Shown one piece after another: positions 4,994 to 5,563 of a DNA stretch of 5,563 bases. Made by a program: the position numbers and the translations under genes. Every line of letters starts with the position of its first letter. Within the stretch, counting starts at the first letter, position 1. The notes beneath the pieces were generated by a model, which was given only the letters and a program-made list of their open reading frames with translations, ran no database searches and was not told the origin of the DNA. Source of the stretch: an uncultured Eubacteriales bacterium (GTDB taxonomy: Bacteria; Bacillota; Clostridia; Christensenellales; Pumilibacteraceae); contig USNB01000089.1 in the NCBI GenBank assembly GCA_900555875.1, positions 1 to 5,563 of the forward strand, read 5' to 3'.

Positions 4994-5563
4994 TTGAAAG
5001 AGATAGAAAGCACAGGCAAAGATATAGAGCAGGCGCTCGCAAAGGGGCTTGCCGAGCTGGACTGCAAGCTGGACGATGTGGACGTCAGGATAATCGCTCA
5101 TCCCGGCATATTTTCCAAAGCCCGCGTCCGGCTGACGCTGGCTGACGGCAAAGGCGGCGCGCCCGCGGCTTCGGAGATCATGCGCGATCTCGAAAGGCTG
5201 GCTAAAGACGCTCACGGCGACAAACGCGGTCAGCGTAAAGGCGACGGCAGAGTCTCGGGCGACGATCGTTCGCGTTCTTCGGAGCGGCGCGATAATGCCG
5301 GTCAGAAGAATGCGGATCAGACGTCTGCCGTTCGCAGACAGGATAAAGGACAGGATAAAGGTCGCGACGGCGGCGTTCCGTCCGACGGCAAACGTAGGCA
5401 GACTCAGCCTTCCGATCGTCAGGGAGCGCAGCAGACCGACGGCAGACAGAGACCTCAGCCCGTCCGGCCCGCCGAAAAGCAGCCTAAGCCGCGTCAGACG
5501 CAGCCTTCGCCCGCAAGCGGGTTCCGCAGCGATTTTCGTGCGGAGCTTGCCGCGGCTACGGGG
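4994..5563 (+). CDS. jag: Jag/KhpB family RNA-binding protein, N-terminal part (3' truncated)
   Basis: The frame stays open to the right edge, giving 190 residues of an incomplete protein that starts at TTG. Residues 1-50 form the Jag_N domain: (M)KEIESTGKDIEQALAKGLAEL, then an acidic turn, then HPGIFSKARVRLTL. This resembles the usual start MKEIEVTGKTVEEA and the GxFGxxxKxAxVRV pattern. Jag (SpoIIIJ-associated, KhpB) proteins carry KH and R3H RNA-binding domains at the C-terminus, which would lie outside the window. They are regularly encoded just after yidC and affect cell division and sporulation in some Bacillota. Residues about 52-190 are a long polar linker rich in Gln, Arg, Asp, Gly and Pro with no predicted fold, including two adjacent QDKG repeats. 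The gap to yidC is 28 nt with no terminator. Confidence 0.88.
   Translation, partial: MKEIESTGKDIEQALAKGLAELDCKLDDVDVRIIAHPGIFSKARVRLTLADGKGGAPAASEIMRDLERLAKDAHGDKRGQRKGDGRVSGDDRSRSSERRDNAGQKNADQTSAVRRQDKGQDKGRDGGVPSDGKRRQTQPSDRQGAQQTDGRQRPQPVRPAEKQPKPRQTQPSPASGFRSDFRAELAAATG
5339..5362 (+). repeat. 12-nt tandem direct repeat within the jag linker
   Basis: CAGGATAAAGG(A/T) occurs twice in a row (5339-5350 and 5351-5362), differing only in the last base. It encodes QDKG-QDKG in frame, which suggests that the linker grows by small in-frame duplications. Confidence 0.75.

Noticed and set aside
4977..4996. ATG at 4977 as start of the gene after yidC
   Set aside because: That frame stops after six codons. 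The Jag_N domain is in the frame of the TTG at 4994.
3511..5067. A 518-codon open frame on the - strand opposite yidC
   Set aside because: It mirrors the strong codon bias of yidC. Its translation is Arg/His/Val-rich with no recognisable domain, and yidC on the other strand is certain.

Overview
The window looks like an ordinary chromosomal segment from an endospore-forming, Clostridia-like member of the Bacillota. The evidence is the SpoIIE-type phosphatase C-terminus, a stand-alone small alarmone synthetase, and the rpmH-rnpA-yidD-yidC-jag cluster. The DNA is GC-rich by eye, yet ATA (Ile) and AGA (Arg) codons are common. No transposase, integrase, CRISPR array, tRNA or rRNA was seen. The lineage is an inference and cannot be narrowed from this sequence alone.

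Left part (1-1690), all on the + strand. It opens with the C-terminal PP2C phosphatase domain of a SpoIIE-like protein, cut by the window edge. Next come a histidine-phosphatase (phosphoglycerate-mutase-like) protein and a TrmL-type tRNA wobble 2'-O-methyltransferase, overlapping by 4 nt. A perfect 15-bp hairpin followed by five Ts closes this unit, and its stem contains the trmL stop codon.

Middle (1691-2712). A small alarmone (p)ppGpp synthetase of the RelP/YwaC-RelQ type lies on the - strand. It runs towards the trmL terminator and diverges from rpmH. The 259-bp divergent gap holds two near-consensus sigma-A promoters back to back, one for the synthetase and one for the ribosomal protein operon. 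In many bacteria dnaA and the origin lie upstream of rpmH. Here that place is taken by the alarmone synthetase, and no DnaA-box cluster is visible.

Right part (2713-5563), + strand. This is a tightly packed operon: rpmH (L34), rnpA (RNase P protein), yidD (membrane insertion efficiency factor), yidC (Oxa1/Alb3-family insertase) and the 5' part of jag (KhpB-like). Junctions are 1-, 4- and 13-nt overlaps and then a 28-nt gap. Together the genes link ribosome and tRNA biogenesis with membrane protein insertion.

No new multi-gene system is evident. The most unusual element is YidC. It carries about 240 extra residues between its second and third core membrane helices, much of it acidic and Tyr/Ala-rich, and it has Lys where the family usually has the hydrophilic-groove Arg. 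Smaller oddities are an RNR-to-RNL change in RnpA, a possibly leaderless start for the histidine phosphatase, and a long polar linker in Jag, which starts with TTG.
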